A DNA stretch of 63,228 bases, taken from assembly GCA_019694955.1 (NCBI GenBank), contig JAIBAX010000025.1, forward strand, positions 1 to 63,228, read 5' to 3'. Within the stretch, counting starts at the first letter, position 1, and each line of letters opens with the position of its first letter. The DNA comes from Chitinophagales bacterium (GTDB lineage Bacteria > Bacteroidota > Bacteroidia > Chitinophagales > JADIYW01). The translations under genes and the position numbers were made by a program. This document shows, piece by piece, positions 43,970-51,373 of the stretch. The notes beneath the pieces were generated by a model. The model was not told where the DNA came from. It saw nothing but the letters and a program-made list of their open reading frames with translations, and searched no databases.

Positions 43970-44665
43970 ATGGAAAAAAATACTTTTTCAGGAATAAAGC
44001 ATTGGTGGTGGAAAGTACTCTGCATGGCATGTTTACTCTATACCGTTGTCATGGGTATTTATAGCGACATCCCTAAATTGAATATACTGGAACAGTCGAT
44101 ACGAAACCTGTTTTTTCATGTGCCCATGTGGTTTGGAATGATATTCATGACCCTTACATCTGTTATATATGGTATGTTGTACCTAAATAAAGGACAAATA
44201 AAGTACGATGTTATTTCAAGTCAGTTGGTGACAGTAGGTTTTATTTTTGGATTATTGGGTCTGATGACCGGTTCTATTTGGGCCAGGGTTACCTGGGGAG
44301 CATGGTGGAGTTTTAGTGAGGTGAAGTTAAATGCTTCTGCCGCAGGCGTATTAACCTATGCCGCATATTTCATATTAAGAAGTTCTTTTGAGGATGATGA
44401 AAAAAAAGCACGCTTCTCTGCAGTATATAATATATTCGCTTTTGTGATGTTTTTTGTGTTTATCATGGTAATTCCAAGACTTGATGTCGGTTCTTTGCAC
44501 CCAGGCAATGGAGGCAATCCGGGCTTTAGTGCCTATGATTTAGACAATAGACTGCGTATCGTATTTTATCCCGCAGTCATCGGTTGGACGCTCATGGGTG
44601 GATGGATTACTCAACTCATGATACGAAGTAAGTTTTTAGAAAGAAAAAAAATAGGGTTAGAGTAA
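43970..44665 (+). CDS. ccmC: Heme-handling protein CcmC/CcsA-type
   Basis: 231 residues from ATG 43970. A longer frame from 43922 would overlap ccmB and was rejected. Six membrane helices are predicted. The tryptophan-rich heme-binding motif is WARVTWGAWWSFSEVKLNASA (shown as W-G-A-W-W), where many relatives read WGxxWxWD. Conserved histidines appear in FFHVPMWFG and in LHPGNGGNPGFS. CcmC loads heme onto CcmE. The gene is followed four bases later by a CcmD-like gene. Confidence 0.9.
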   Translation: MEKNTFSGIKHWWWKVLCMACLLYTVVMGIYSDIPKLNILEQSIRNLFFHVPMWFGMIFMTLTSVIYGMLYLNKGQIKYDVISSQLVTVGFIFGLLGLMTGSIWARVTWGAWWSFSEVKLNASAAGVLTYAAYFILRSSFEDDEKKARFSAVYNIFAFVMFFVFIMVIPRLDVGSLHPGNGGNPGFSAYDLDNRLRIVFYPAVIGWTLMGGWITQLMIRSKFLERKKIGLE

Positions 44666-44669
44666 AGCT

Positions 44670-44873
44670 ATGTTGAAAATTATCTTTTCCATAATGTTAA
44701 CTTTTTGTTACGCAATTACTACATTTGCGCAGTCAAACAGTGAAGTTCAATTTCTTGTAGAGAATTACAAGCTCAATGCCGTTGTGGTTGTTTTTGTAAT
44801 AATTCTGTTGGGTTTGTTTTTTACGTTGTTTAGACTGGAAAAAAGGTTAAAGAATTTAGAAAAGGATAATTAA
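44670..44873 (+). CDS. ccmD: CcmD-like small membrane protein
   Basis: 67 residues. A hydrophobic N-terminus (about 3-20) may be a signal peptide ending at FAQ. A second membrane helix (about 36-55, VVVVFVIILLGLFFTLF) is followed by a charged tail RLEKRLKNLEKDN. This is the usual architecture of the CcmD family in Bacteroidota, which helps CcmC release heme-loaded CcmE. The position directly after ccmC supports the call. Confidence 0.75.
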   Translation: MLKIIFSIMLTFCYAITTFAQSNSEVQFLVENYKLNAVVVVFVIILLGLFFTLFRLEKRLKNLEKDN

Positions 44874-44882
44874 AACAATTTT

Positions 44883-46295
44883 ATGGCACAGACCCGTTTT
44901 TTTGAGAACGTACAGAAGTACGTTGAAAAAGCAGCAGACTTTACAAAACTACCTAAAGGACTAATTCAGCAAATTATTTGTTGCAATGCCGTTTATCAGA
45001 TTAAGTTTCCCGTTCGAATTGGGAATGAAATTCAGGTTATTGAGGCTTATCGTGTGCAACACAGCCACCACCGCCTTCCGACAAAAGGAGGTATTCGCTA
45101 CAGTGAAATGGTGGATCAAGATGAAGTGATGGCACTGGCGGCATTGATGACTTATAAGTGTGCCGTTGTAGATGTGCCTTTTGGTGGTGCGAAGGGCGGC
45201 ATAAAAATTAATGCTAAGAACTATACACCGGCACAATTAGAAAGGATCACACGCCGCTACACTTTTGAACTGATAAAAAAAGGATTCATCGGGCCTTCAT
45301 TAGATGTTCCTGCGCCGGATTATGGAACAGGGGAACGCGAGATGAGCTGGATAGCGGATACATACATTTCTTTCAACCCTTCGCAAATAGATGCTTATGG
45401 TTGTGTAACCGGGAAGCCTGTATCTCAAAATGGTATTCGTGGTAGAACGGAAGCCACGGGAAGAGGTGTTTTCTACGGATTGCGCCAAGCATGCGAGGAT
45501 AAAGATGATATGAAAGTACTCGGATTAACACCTGGAATTGCCGGGAAAACTGTTATCGTACAAGGATTTGGCAATGTTGGCTATCACTCCGCAAGAATTC
45601 TTCAGGAAGAAGGAGATGCCAAAATTATCGGTATTGCCGAGTACGAAGGTGCATTATACAATCCCAATGGTATCGACATAGAAAAATTGAAGAAGTTTCA
45701 AAAGGAAAATAATACCATCAGAGGATATCCGGATGCTAAATTTATCGCAAAATCCAATGATATCTTAGAATATGAGTGCGATATTTTGGTGCCTGCGGCA
45801 TTAGAGAATCAAATAACTAAGGAGAATGCACCAAAGATAAAAGCAAAGATTATCGGTGAAGGTGCCAACGGACCTGTAACACCCGAGGCAGAAGATATTT
45901 TATTGAAAAAAGGTGTGCTCATCATCCCGGATATGTATTTGAATGCCGGTGGTGTTACCGTTTCTTACTTTGAATGGCTAAAGAATCTTTCGCATGTCCG
46001 TTTCGGAAGAATGGAGCGCAGATTTCAAGAAGGTGCTAATATGAATTTGGTGAACCTCATACAAGAAAAAACAGGCAAAAAGCTCTCTAAGTTAGAAATG
46101 GAGAAAATGGTCAAAGGTGCCGATGAAATTGACCTTGTTCGCTCGGGTTTGGAAGATACCATGATATATAGCTATGAATCGATCCATGAAATATGGAAAA
46201 AACATAAGAAAATGGACTCTATACGCACAGCGGCATATGTAAATGCCTTAGGAAAAATTGGAGAAGCATATCTTGAAATGGGCATTTTCCCTTAA
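44883..46295 (+). CDS. gdhA: Glutamate dehydrogenase (Glu/Leu/Phe/Val dehydrogenase family)
   Basis: 470 residues. Catalytic segments are [18 protein letters not shown] (here [12 protein letters not shown]), [12 protein letters not shown] with the active-site lysine, and the dinucleotide fold [14 protein letters not shown] (about 220-233). [12 protein letters not shown] and [14 protein letters not shown] are also family signatures. It interconverts glutamate and 2-oxoglutarate plus ammonia. The cofactor cannot be assigned by eye. The gene follows the ccm genes by nine bases and may share their transcript. An extension of about 40 residues compared with common 430-residue forms is present in the middle/C-terminal part. 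Confidence 0.93.
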   Translation: MAQTRFFENVQKYVEKAADFTKLPKGLIQQIICCNAVYQIKFPVRIGNEIQVIEAYRVQHSHHRLPTKGGIRYSEMVDQDEVMALAALMTYKCAVVDVPFGGAKGGIKINAKNYTPAQLERITRRYTFELIKKGFIGPSLDVPAPDYGTGEREMSWIADTYISFNPSQIDAYGCVTGKPVSQNGIRGRTEATGRGVFYGLRQACEDKDDMKVLGLTPGIAGKTVIVQGFGNVGYHSARILQEEGDAKIIGIAEYEGALYNPNGIDIEKLKKFQKENNTIRGYPDAKFIAKSNDILEYECDILVPAALENQITKENAPKIKAKIIGEGANGPVTPEAEDILLKKGVLIIPDMYLNAGGVTVSYFEWLKNLSHVRFGRMERRFQEGANMNLVNLIQEKTGKKLSKLEMEKMVKGADEIDLVRSGLEDTMIYSYESIHEIWKKHKKMDSIRTAAYVNALGKIGEAYLEMGIFP

Positions 46296-46384
46296 TGGCA
46301 GGCTCGAAAATTGTTGATACACTGTATTCATTGAAATTTTCTTCACGTTCGTTGAAAATATTTTATGCTGAAACTTAGAAGGTA

Positions 46385-46392
46385 TAGTTTTG
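46385..46392 (+). promoter_or_regulatory. Candidate -7 element TAGTTTTG
   Basis: TATAGTTTTG, identical to the boxes at 6183-6192 and 38614-38623, lies 17 bases before ATG 46410. A TTG at the right distance is not seen. Confidence 0.35.
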
Positions 46393-46409
46393 GTAAAAAT
46401 ATTTATACA

Positions 46410-47132
46410 ATGAAAAATACGAAAATTAAGGTAATGGCAATAACGATGGCAAGTGCCGTGTTGTTGCAAGCTTGCACACAAGTGATTGATGCAATCATTG
46501 TTACTACGGAGGAAGCGGCGCAATCTGCTGCATATGCTATCGCCCTGAATCCTAATGGGATGATGGCGCAAGTAGAGGATGCTATCGCTTTAGCTGATGC
46601 GGAAGGTATTTGCGCCTTCGAATCGGATTCCACTATACATAGGGTAGATGTTGATACCAATGATGTAGATTTTGACTATGTATTGGATTATAACTTTAAC
46701 AGAACCTGTAATGGTGATATGCCTCAAAAATTCTCCTTAACGGCAGCCGGTTCAGGTTTTTATGATGCACCTAAAATGAAAGCCGATGACGCTGTGACTT
46801 TAGATATGTCATTGTCGGGGTTGTCAGAGGGCGCTGATTATAGATGGCTCAACTCAACCTTTAGAAGACAAGGTGCCTTGAAGTCCAAACTGTTTTCTTT
46901 CATTGATTTTGAGAATGACTTAACATTAACGCTGAGTAATATCAAAATTAGTAAGGCAACAGGTTTTGCAGAAACAGGTATTGGAAATCTTAAGATTAGC
47001 ACAAAAACGGCAGGGAATCATAAATATTACTTTAATGGTACAATTGGTTTCCTTCCCGGAAGAAAAGCGGTTATAAAAATTAAGGATGAAACATTTCTGG
47101 TAGATTTGGTTTCAGGAGAGATTATTCGATAA
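46410..47132 (+). CDS. Lipoprotein of unknown function
   Basis: 240 residues from ATG 46410. The signal ends with the lipobox LLQAC (Cys 22). The mature part is rich in Asp (HRVDVDTNDVDFDYVLDYNFN) and beta-strands, with a GTIGFLPGRKAVIKIKDE segment near the end. No family is recognised. The TAGTTTTG box just upstream suggests its own promoter. It lies between gdhA and the convergent methyltransferase gene. Confidence 0.7.
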   Translation: MKNTKIKVMAITMASAVLLQACTQVIDAIIVTTEEAAQSAAYAIALNPNGMMAQVEDAIALADAEGICAFESDSTIHRVDVDTNDVDFDYVLDYNFNRTCNGDMPQKFSLTAAGSGFYDAPKMKADDAVTLDMSLSGLSEGADYRWLNSTFRRQGALKSKLFSFIDFENDLTLTLSNIKISKATGFAETGIGNLKISTKTAGNHKYYFNGTIGFLPGRKAVIKIKDETFLVDLVSGEIIR

Positions 47133-47206
47133 TGTCAGACACCCACTTTGACGAGACAGATTGAAAATACCGCCCACAGAAACGATAGTCTTTTGTTTTA
47201 ATAATT

Positions 47207-47827
47207 CTAATTTTCTTGACGTTTGAAACAGCAAAATAGAAAATTTTGTATTGTGTTAAATGGCGTTATGTGGTCTTCCGTTACACAACGAATTTTGTCA
47301 AATCCATTTTTAAGTTCGTTTGTCAAAGTTTTTTCTGTGTATTGTTTGATTTCAAGACCACTGCATTTTGTTGGTCCGTTTTCTGAAAATGTTCCGATTG
47401 TCATATAACCCTTTACAGATTTTCTAGCGGTGTCCATATATTTTGCAACTTGTTCTGTCGTTGTCAAAAAGTGAAATGTGGCTCTGTCGTGCCAAATGTC
47501 AAAAGTGGTTTTTGGTTCAAAATCAGTAATGTCGCTTACAATCCAATTAACTTTCTTCGCTTTGTCGCCCAAACGATTTTTTACTTTTTCGAGTGCTTTG
47601 GCTGAGATATCTAAAACGGTAATATTTTCAAATCCTTTGTCAAGCAAGTAGTCCACAAGTTTACTGTCGCCACCTCCGATGTCAATAATTTTAGCGTCTT
47701 TTGTCACTTCAAAAGAAGAAATAAAGTCAAGCGAAATTTTTGGAATTTCTTGTGTCCAACTTACTTGGTCTGGATTTTTAGTTTCATAAACTGTTTCCCA
47801 ATGATTCTTTCTATTTGTGTTGTCCAT
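47207..47827 (-). CDS. Class I SAM-dependent methyltransferase
   Basis: 206 residues. The opening HWETVYETKNPDQVSWTQ and the SAM motif AKIIDIGGGDSKLVDYLLDKG (about 43-63, shown as IDIGGGDS) are followed by VLDISAKALEKVK and IVSDITDF. This is a Methyltransf_25-type fold. The substrate is unknown. It has no cysteine pattern like that of ArsM, so arsenite methylation is not supported. It shares strand and low G+C with the arsenic genes but is separated from them by an attC-like hairpin, which suggests a cassette-like arrival (inference). Confidence 0.85.
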   Translation of the reverse strand: MDNTNRKNHWETVYETKNPDQVSWTQEIPKISLDFISSFEVTKDAKIIDIGGGDSKLVDYLLDKGFENITVLDISAKALEKVKNRLGDKAKKVNWIVSDITDFEPKTTFDIWHDRATFHFLTTTEQVAKYMDTARKSVKGYMTIGTFSENGPTKCSGLEIKQYTEKTLTNELKNGFDKIRCVTEDHITPFNTIQNFLFCCFKRQEN

Positions 47828-47868
47828 TTTTATCTGTTTAATGTTTGTATTGTTGTGCGGTTTGGATT

Positions 47869-47972
47869 CGGGCCAACGGTTTTGAGTTTGCCGAAGCGAG
47901 GTTTAATATGCATAAATGCTTAGTGAATATACAAGCAAATAAGTCTCGCTTTTGGCAAAGTACTGTTACCCG
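47869..47972. repeat. Large imperfect hairpin, attC-like cassette end
   Basis: Outer arms CGGGCCAAC (47869-47877) and GTTACCCG (47965-47972) and inner arms TTTGCCGAAGCGAG (47887-47900) and CTCGCTTTTGGCAAA (47945-47959) form an imperfect 104-base hairpin with an AT-rich loop. Imperfect palindromes that begin ...AAC and end GTT... resemble integron attC sites. Similar hairpins flank single genes in many Bacteroidota genomes as I remember them. No integrase gene is in the window. Confidence 0.5.
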
Positions 47973-47977
47973 GTGTT

Positions 47978-48409
47978 TTACTTTTCATCCTTCAAATTTT
48001 CATTTACAAATTTTTCACAGTAATCTTTTATAAGTTCTCTAACTCGTCTAAATTCCGCATTTATTTCTTCTTCTGTTCCTTTTGCTTTAGCAGGGTCAGG
48101 AAAATTGTAATGAAATTTCTTTGCTTTTGTCGGGAAGTAAGGACAGCGTTCTTTGGCGTTGTCGCAAACAGTCATTACAAAGTCAAAGTCTATGTCAAAA
48201 TATTCGTCTATATTATTTGAAGTATGATTAGAAATGTCGATTTCATCTTCTTTCATTGTAGCAATTGCTTTTGGATTTACCCCATGTGTCTCTACTCCAG
48301 CACTATAAATTTTAACACTTCGACCTTGCGTAAAATGTTCTAAATAGCCGTGTGCCATTTGACTTCTACAACTATTTCCTGTGCATAACACTAATACATT
48401 TTTACTCAT
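47978..48409 (-). CDS. arsC: Arsenate reductase, low-molecular-weight phosphatase type
   Basis: 143 residues from ATG 48409 (MSKNVLVLCTGNSCRSQMAHG). The longer frame to 48469 overlaps the preceding small gene. The phosphatase loop is CTGNSCRS (Cys 10 to Arg 16). Further on, VMTVCDNAKERCPYF carries the cysteine pair used for the thiol relay in thioredoxin-coupled ArsC, and HYNFPDPAKA holds the general acid Asp. It reduces arsenate to arsenite. The gene is part of an arsR-led minus-strand operon, but no arsenite efflux gene follows. Confidence 0.92.
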   Translation of the reverse strand: MSKNVLVLCTGNSCRSQMAHGYLEHFTQGRSVKIYSAGVETHGVNPKAIATMKEDEIDISNHTSNNIDEYFDIDFDFVMTVCDNAKERCPYFPTKAKKFHYNFPDPAKAKGTEEEINAEFRRVRELIKDYCEKFVNENLKDEK

Positions 48410-48452
48410 GTTATAATTTTTAATATTTATGGATTCGTGAATGCTTAGCTTT

Positions 48453-48593
48453 TCATAATTTAACCACATTGATAACTACCCATAATAAATTGATTATTGT
48501 AAATCTTGCGTCAAATCCATAATACGTATTCAATACTATAATTCCCACCAAAATGATTAGGAATTTTTTGTGCTTAACGAAGTATTCTTTCAT
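48453..48593 (-). CDS. Small membrane protein between the DUF6428 and arsC genes
   Basis: 46 residues from ATG 48593, sharing one base with the stop of the DUF6428 gene (TAATG). It reads MKEYFVKHKK, then a hydrophobic stretch LIILVGIIVLNTYYG, and a second one IINLLWVVINVVKL. Basic N-terminus, one or two short membrane helices and a stop 43 bases before arsC. The tight coupling and membrane character support a real gene, perhaps a partner of metal handling. No family is known to me. Confidence 0.6.
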   Translation of the reverse strand: MKEYFVKHKKFLIILVGIIVLNTYYGFDARFTIINLLWVVINVVKL

Positions 48594-49048
48594 TAGCAAC
48601 AGCCGCTATTGGGTGAACAACAGGATTGTACTGTGTCTTTAACTTTCTCAAATGCTGGAATACCACATTTGTCACTGGCTAAACATGTAGTGTTTTTTGT
48701 TGTCAATATAAAATTTCCATTCTCAAACGCTACTCCATATTTTCCAATGGTGTCAGCTTGGTATTCAATTTCTATTTCGTGGTCTTCAATATTCAACTTG
48801 TCTATGGAAAGGTCAATTATTGAAATGAGTTTCTTCGGTTCCAGCTTGTGCCAAAAGTCTATACTTTCCCAAAGTTGCATAGAGATAATATGTTCGTTTC
48901 TCACAGTACCACCACAGTCTATAAATCGTTTATTAATTTGTCCAACTTCGGTAATATGAAAATGGGCTGGAACATTTTTTCCGTCAGGCTTAATAAAGGT
49001 TACTTCTGTAACTGTTTTTAATTTGTCTTTAAATTCTGATAAAAGCAT
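48593..49048 (-). CDS. DUF6428 family protein of arsenic operons
   Basis: 151 residues. It has no signal peptide. Segments VPAHFHITEVGQINKRFIDCGGTVR and SMQLWESIDFWHKL are typical of the small protein that lies between arsR and arsC in many Bacteroidota operons (DUF6428). The C-terminus is cysteine-rich (TTCLASDKCGIP and SCCSPNSGCC), which suggests arsenite or metal binding. The gene starts 18 bases after arsR. Confidence 0.75.
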   Translation of the reverse strand: MLLSEFKDKLKTVTEVTFIKPDGKNVPAHFHITEVGQINKRFIDCGGTVRNEHIISMQLWESIDFWHKLEPKKLISIIDLSIDKLNIEDHEIEIEYQADTIGKYGVAFENGNFILTTKNTTCLASDKCGIPAFEKVKDTVQSCCSPNSGCC

Positions 49049-49066
49049 ATTGATAGTTTTATTTGA

Positions 49067-49393
49067 TTAACAGCATTGTTTGTTTTTGAGTTTTGTCGCA
49101 ATTTTTAAAAAATAGTCGATTATTTTTTCAATTGATTTTTCGTTGATACAATAACATATTGCATTACCTTCAATTGTTCCTTTTATTAGGTCTGCATTTT
49201 TAAGTTCTTTCAAATGCTGTGATACCGTTGGTTGTGCCAATGGAAGTTCGTTTACTATATCTCCACAAATACAATTGTTGGCACTTATAAGATATTCAAC
49301 AATGGCAATTCTTGCCGGGTGTCCTAATGCTTTCGTTAGCAAGGCTATTTCGTTTTGTTTGTCTGTAAAATGCTCTGTTTTTGTTGCGCCCAT
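49067..49393 (-). CDS. arsR: ArsR/SmtB-family repressor
   Basis: 108 residues. The winged helix-turn-helix reads LAQPTVSQHLKELKNADLIKG (about 50-70 in the protein), preceded by ALGHPARIAIVEYL and a Cys pair in NNCICGDIV (about 39-41) that fits an alpha-3N arsenite site. Two more cysteines end the protein (KNKQCC). The regulator is expected to release DNA when it binds arsenite. It is the first gene of the operon, and a perfect 12-bp palindrome lies 20 bases upstream. Confidence 0.9.
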   Translation of the reverse strand: MGATKTEHFTDKQNEIALLTKALGHPARIAIVEYLISANNCICGDIVNELPLAQPTVSQHLKELKNADLIKGTIEGNAICYCINEKSIEKIIDYFLKIATKLKNKQCC

Positions 49394-49412
49394 TTGTCTA
49401 AATAAAATTTGT

Positions 49413-49424
49413 ATATTGCAATAT
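49413..49424. promoter_or_regulatory. Candidate ArsR operator ATATTGCAATAT
   Basis: A perfect 12-bp palindrome centred about 25 bases upstream of the arsR start, a common place for an ArsR-family operator. Binding is inferred. Confidence 0.45.
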
Positions 49425-49595
49425 TACGATAAAAATCTGAATTGTCAAAATATTTTTTATTTTCTTGTCTGTAGAATGTTTGTGGTGTGTTAGAAAATGT
49501 CCGGTAATACATGGTTTTACATGCATTTGGTACTTCCTTTCTTTGGAGGTGCAATTTGTCGTTAAAAATGTAGATTTTTGCATAAAAAATAAACA

Positions 49596-50618
49596 TTGTC
49601 AGCAAAACAATTACCGGAGAATAAGCCGCTTTACCACCTCATTGGCTGGTTGGCGTATTTCTTGTTCACCACATTTATCATCATATCCAGTTTTCCATTA
49701 TTCAATACATTGGTCAGGCAAATTACCTTCCTTGTCACGGATGTGATCATGTATTATTTTATCTTTTATTTTCTTTTTCCACGATACTATGAACAAAGAA
49801 AATATTGGCAACATTTTACCATCGGCGGCATTGTTTTTATGGTATTGTTCGTAGTAAGAGGAATAGTGGTGACCAACTTTGTTTTCATCGATCAAATTTG
49901 TGCCGGAAATATCAAGGAATTGCCTGTGTTTATGCAGGGTGGGCTAACATTGCTGACGATAGTGAGTATTGCAACAGGAATAAAAATGTTTTTATTGGCT
50001 TATCGCTACCAAGAGCGGCAGGCTGCTTTGGAGAAGGAGAAGATGTTAGCAGAAATGAATTTCTTAAAAGCTCAAATAAATCCACACTTTTTATTCAATG
50101 CACTGAATAATATTTATGGTTTATCGGTAGTTGGCTCCAATAAGACTCCCGAAATGATTCTAACGCTTTCAGAATTTTTAAGACATAATATTTATAAAAG
50201 TACTTCTGAAAAGGTAAAATTGGGCGATGAAGTGAAATGTATTGAAAATTATACCCAATTATATGCAATGAAATTTTCCAAACCCTTAGATATCTGTTTC
50301 GACCATGAAAATATACACGCCCAACTGGATATTGAGCCATTATTATTGATTAATTTCTTTGAAAATGCATTCAAGCACAGTGGGATAAATCCCGAAAATG
50401 GATATGTACACGCATCTCTGAAAACTGAGGATGACGTTATTTATTTTCATATTGAAAATAGCCTTCCTGATTTTGATATGAGAAAAGATAGGGTAGGAGG
50501 TGTAGGCCTGGAAAATATACAAAAGCGTTTGGCACTTTCTTACCACGAAAAGCATGTGCTGGACATTCAACAAACAACTAACTCATTTATTGTCAAACTT
50601 GAATTACATGGAAATTAA
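49596..50618 (+). CDS. LytS/YehU-type sensor histidine kinase
   Basis: 340 residues from TTG 49596; no ATG fits upstream of the first helix. Four membrane helices (about 13-35, 39-60, 75-97 and 108-130) lead to a coiled linker (RYQERQAALEKEKMLAEMN). The His_kinase motif LKAQINPHFLFNALNNIYGL contains the phosphorylated His near 164. The ATPase part shows LLINFFENAFKHSG and VGGVGLENIQKRL. Such kinases pair with LytTR regulators, and the partner gene follows with an 11-bp overlap. The signal is unknown. Confidence 0.9.
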   Translation: MSAKQLPENKPLYHLIGWLAYFLFTTFIIISSFPLFNTLVRQITFLVTDVIMYYFIFYFLFPRYYEQRKYWQHFTIGGIVFMVLFVVRGIVVTNFVFIDQICAGNIKELPVFMQGGLTLLTIVSIATGIKMFLLAYRYQERQAALEKEKMLAEMNFLKAQINPHFLFNALNNIYGLSVVGSNKTPEMILTLSEFLRHNIYKSTSEKVKLGDEVKCIENYTQLYAMKFSKPLDICFDHENIHAQLDIEPLLLINFFENAFKHSGINPENGYVHASLKTEDDVIYFHIENSLPDFDMRKDRVGGVGLENIQKRLALSYHEKHVLDIQQTTNSFIVKLELHGN

Positions 50619-51312
50619 ACATCCAATAAGTTGCGTTTTGGTAGATGACGAACCGATTGCCTTGGAGTATATGGACTTTTTTATACAAAAAATGCCGGAA
50701 TTAGCGTGTAAAGGAAGTTTTACGAATGCTTTAGAGGCATTGAAATATATACAAGCTCATAAAATTGAATTGGCTTTCCTTGATATACAAATGCCGCAAT
50801 TGACAGGTGTCGAGTTAGCAGGTTTTATCCATTCTGAGACAGGCATAATTTTCACTACTGCATATCCCGATTATGCTGTGGAAGGATTTAATTTAAATGC
50901 CATCGACTATCTATTAAAACCGATTGCCTATGTGCGTTTTCAGCAGGCTGTTCAGAAAGCGGTTCAAAGATTGCGTACATCAAACGAAGGAGAAAAAACT
51001 ATTGCGAGGGATTTTCTTTTGGTAAAAGTAGATTATAAGTGGATTAAAATTTATTTTAGAGACATTCTTTATATAGAAGGATTGAAGGAATATGTCAAAA
51101 TTGTCACGAAGGATAAAGCGTTCGTAACGTTGGAATCTATGAAAAATATGGAGGTGATTTTGTCGAAAGAAGGCTTTCTGAGGACACATAAATCTTTTAT
51201 CATCAACCTTAGTTATGTGACCGCTTGGTACGGAAGTACCATTGAATTGGGGCGTATCGATATTCCCATTGGTGCAACATACAAGGAAGAGGTTATGGCG
51301 AAACTTATGTGA
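50608..51312 (+). CDS. LytTR-family response regulator
   Basis: 234 residues from ATG 50608, inside the 3' end of the kinase gene. The receiver domain (1-120) has CVLVDDEP with the acidic pair, the phospho-acceptor Asp in ELAFLDIQMP (near 57), and LLKPI with the conserved Lys. The LytTR DNA-binding domain (about 135-234) shows YILYIEGLKEYVKI-like (here DILYIEGLKEYVKI) and GFLRTHKSFIINLSYV. It binds DNA directly as a beta-strand domain. The gene ends at a TTGAATT-type repeat. Confidence 0.92.
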   Translation: MEIKHPISCVLVDDEPIALEYMDFFIQKMPELACKGSFTNALEALKYIQAHKIELAFLDIQMPQLTGVELAGFIHSETGIIFTTAYPDYAVEGFNLNAIDYLLKPIAYVRFQQAVQKAVQRLRTSNEGEKTIARDFLLVKVDYKWIKIYFRDILYIEGLKEYVKIVTKDKAFVTLESMKNMEVILSKEGFLRTHKSFIINLSYVTAWYGSTIELGRIDIPIGATYKEEVMAKLM

Positions 51313-51331
51313 AAATTGAAAAAGGGATGTT

Positions 51332-51373
51332 TTAAATTATAAATTATAAATTTTGAATTTTGAATTTTGAATT
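51332..51373. repeat. TAAATTA / TTTTGAA tandem array at a convergent junction
   Basis: AAATTAT repeated and then TTTTGAA repeated about three times fill the gap between the LytTR gene and the stop codon (TCA 51374-51376) of the OstA-like gene. This is the fourth convergent junction with an array that runs up to a minus-strand stop. Confidence 0.8.

Noticed and set aside
47207..47827. ArsM arsenite methyltransferase
   Set aside because: The conserved cysteines of ArsM are not present; only a general SAM fold is supported.
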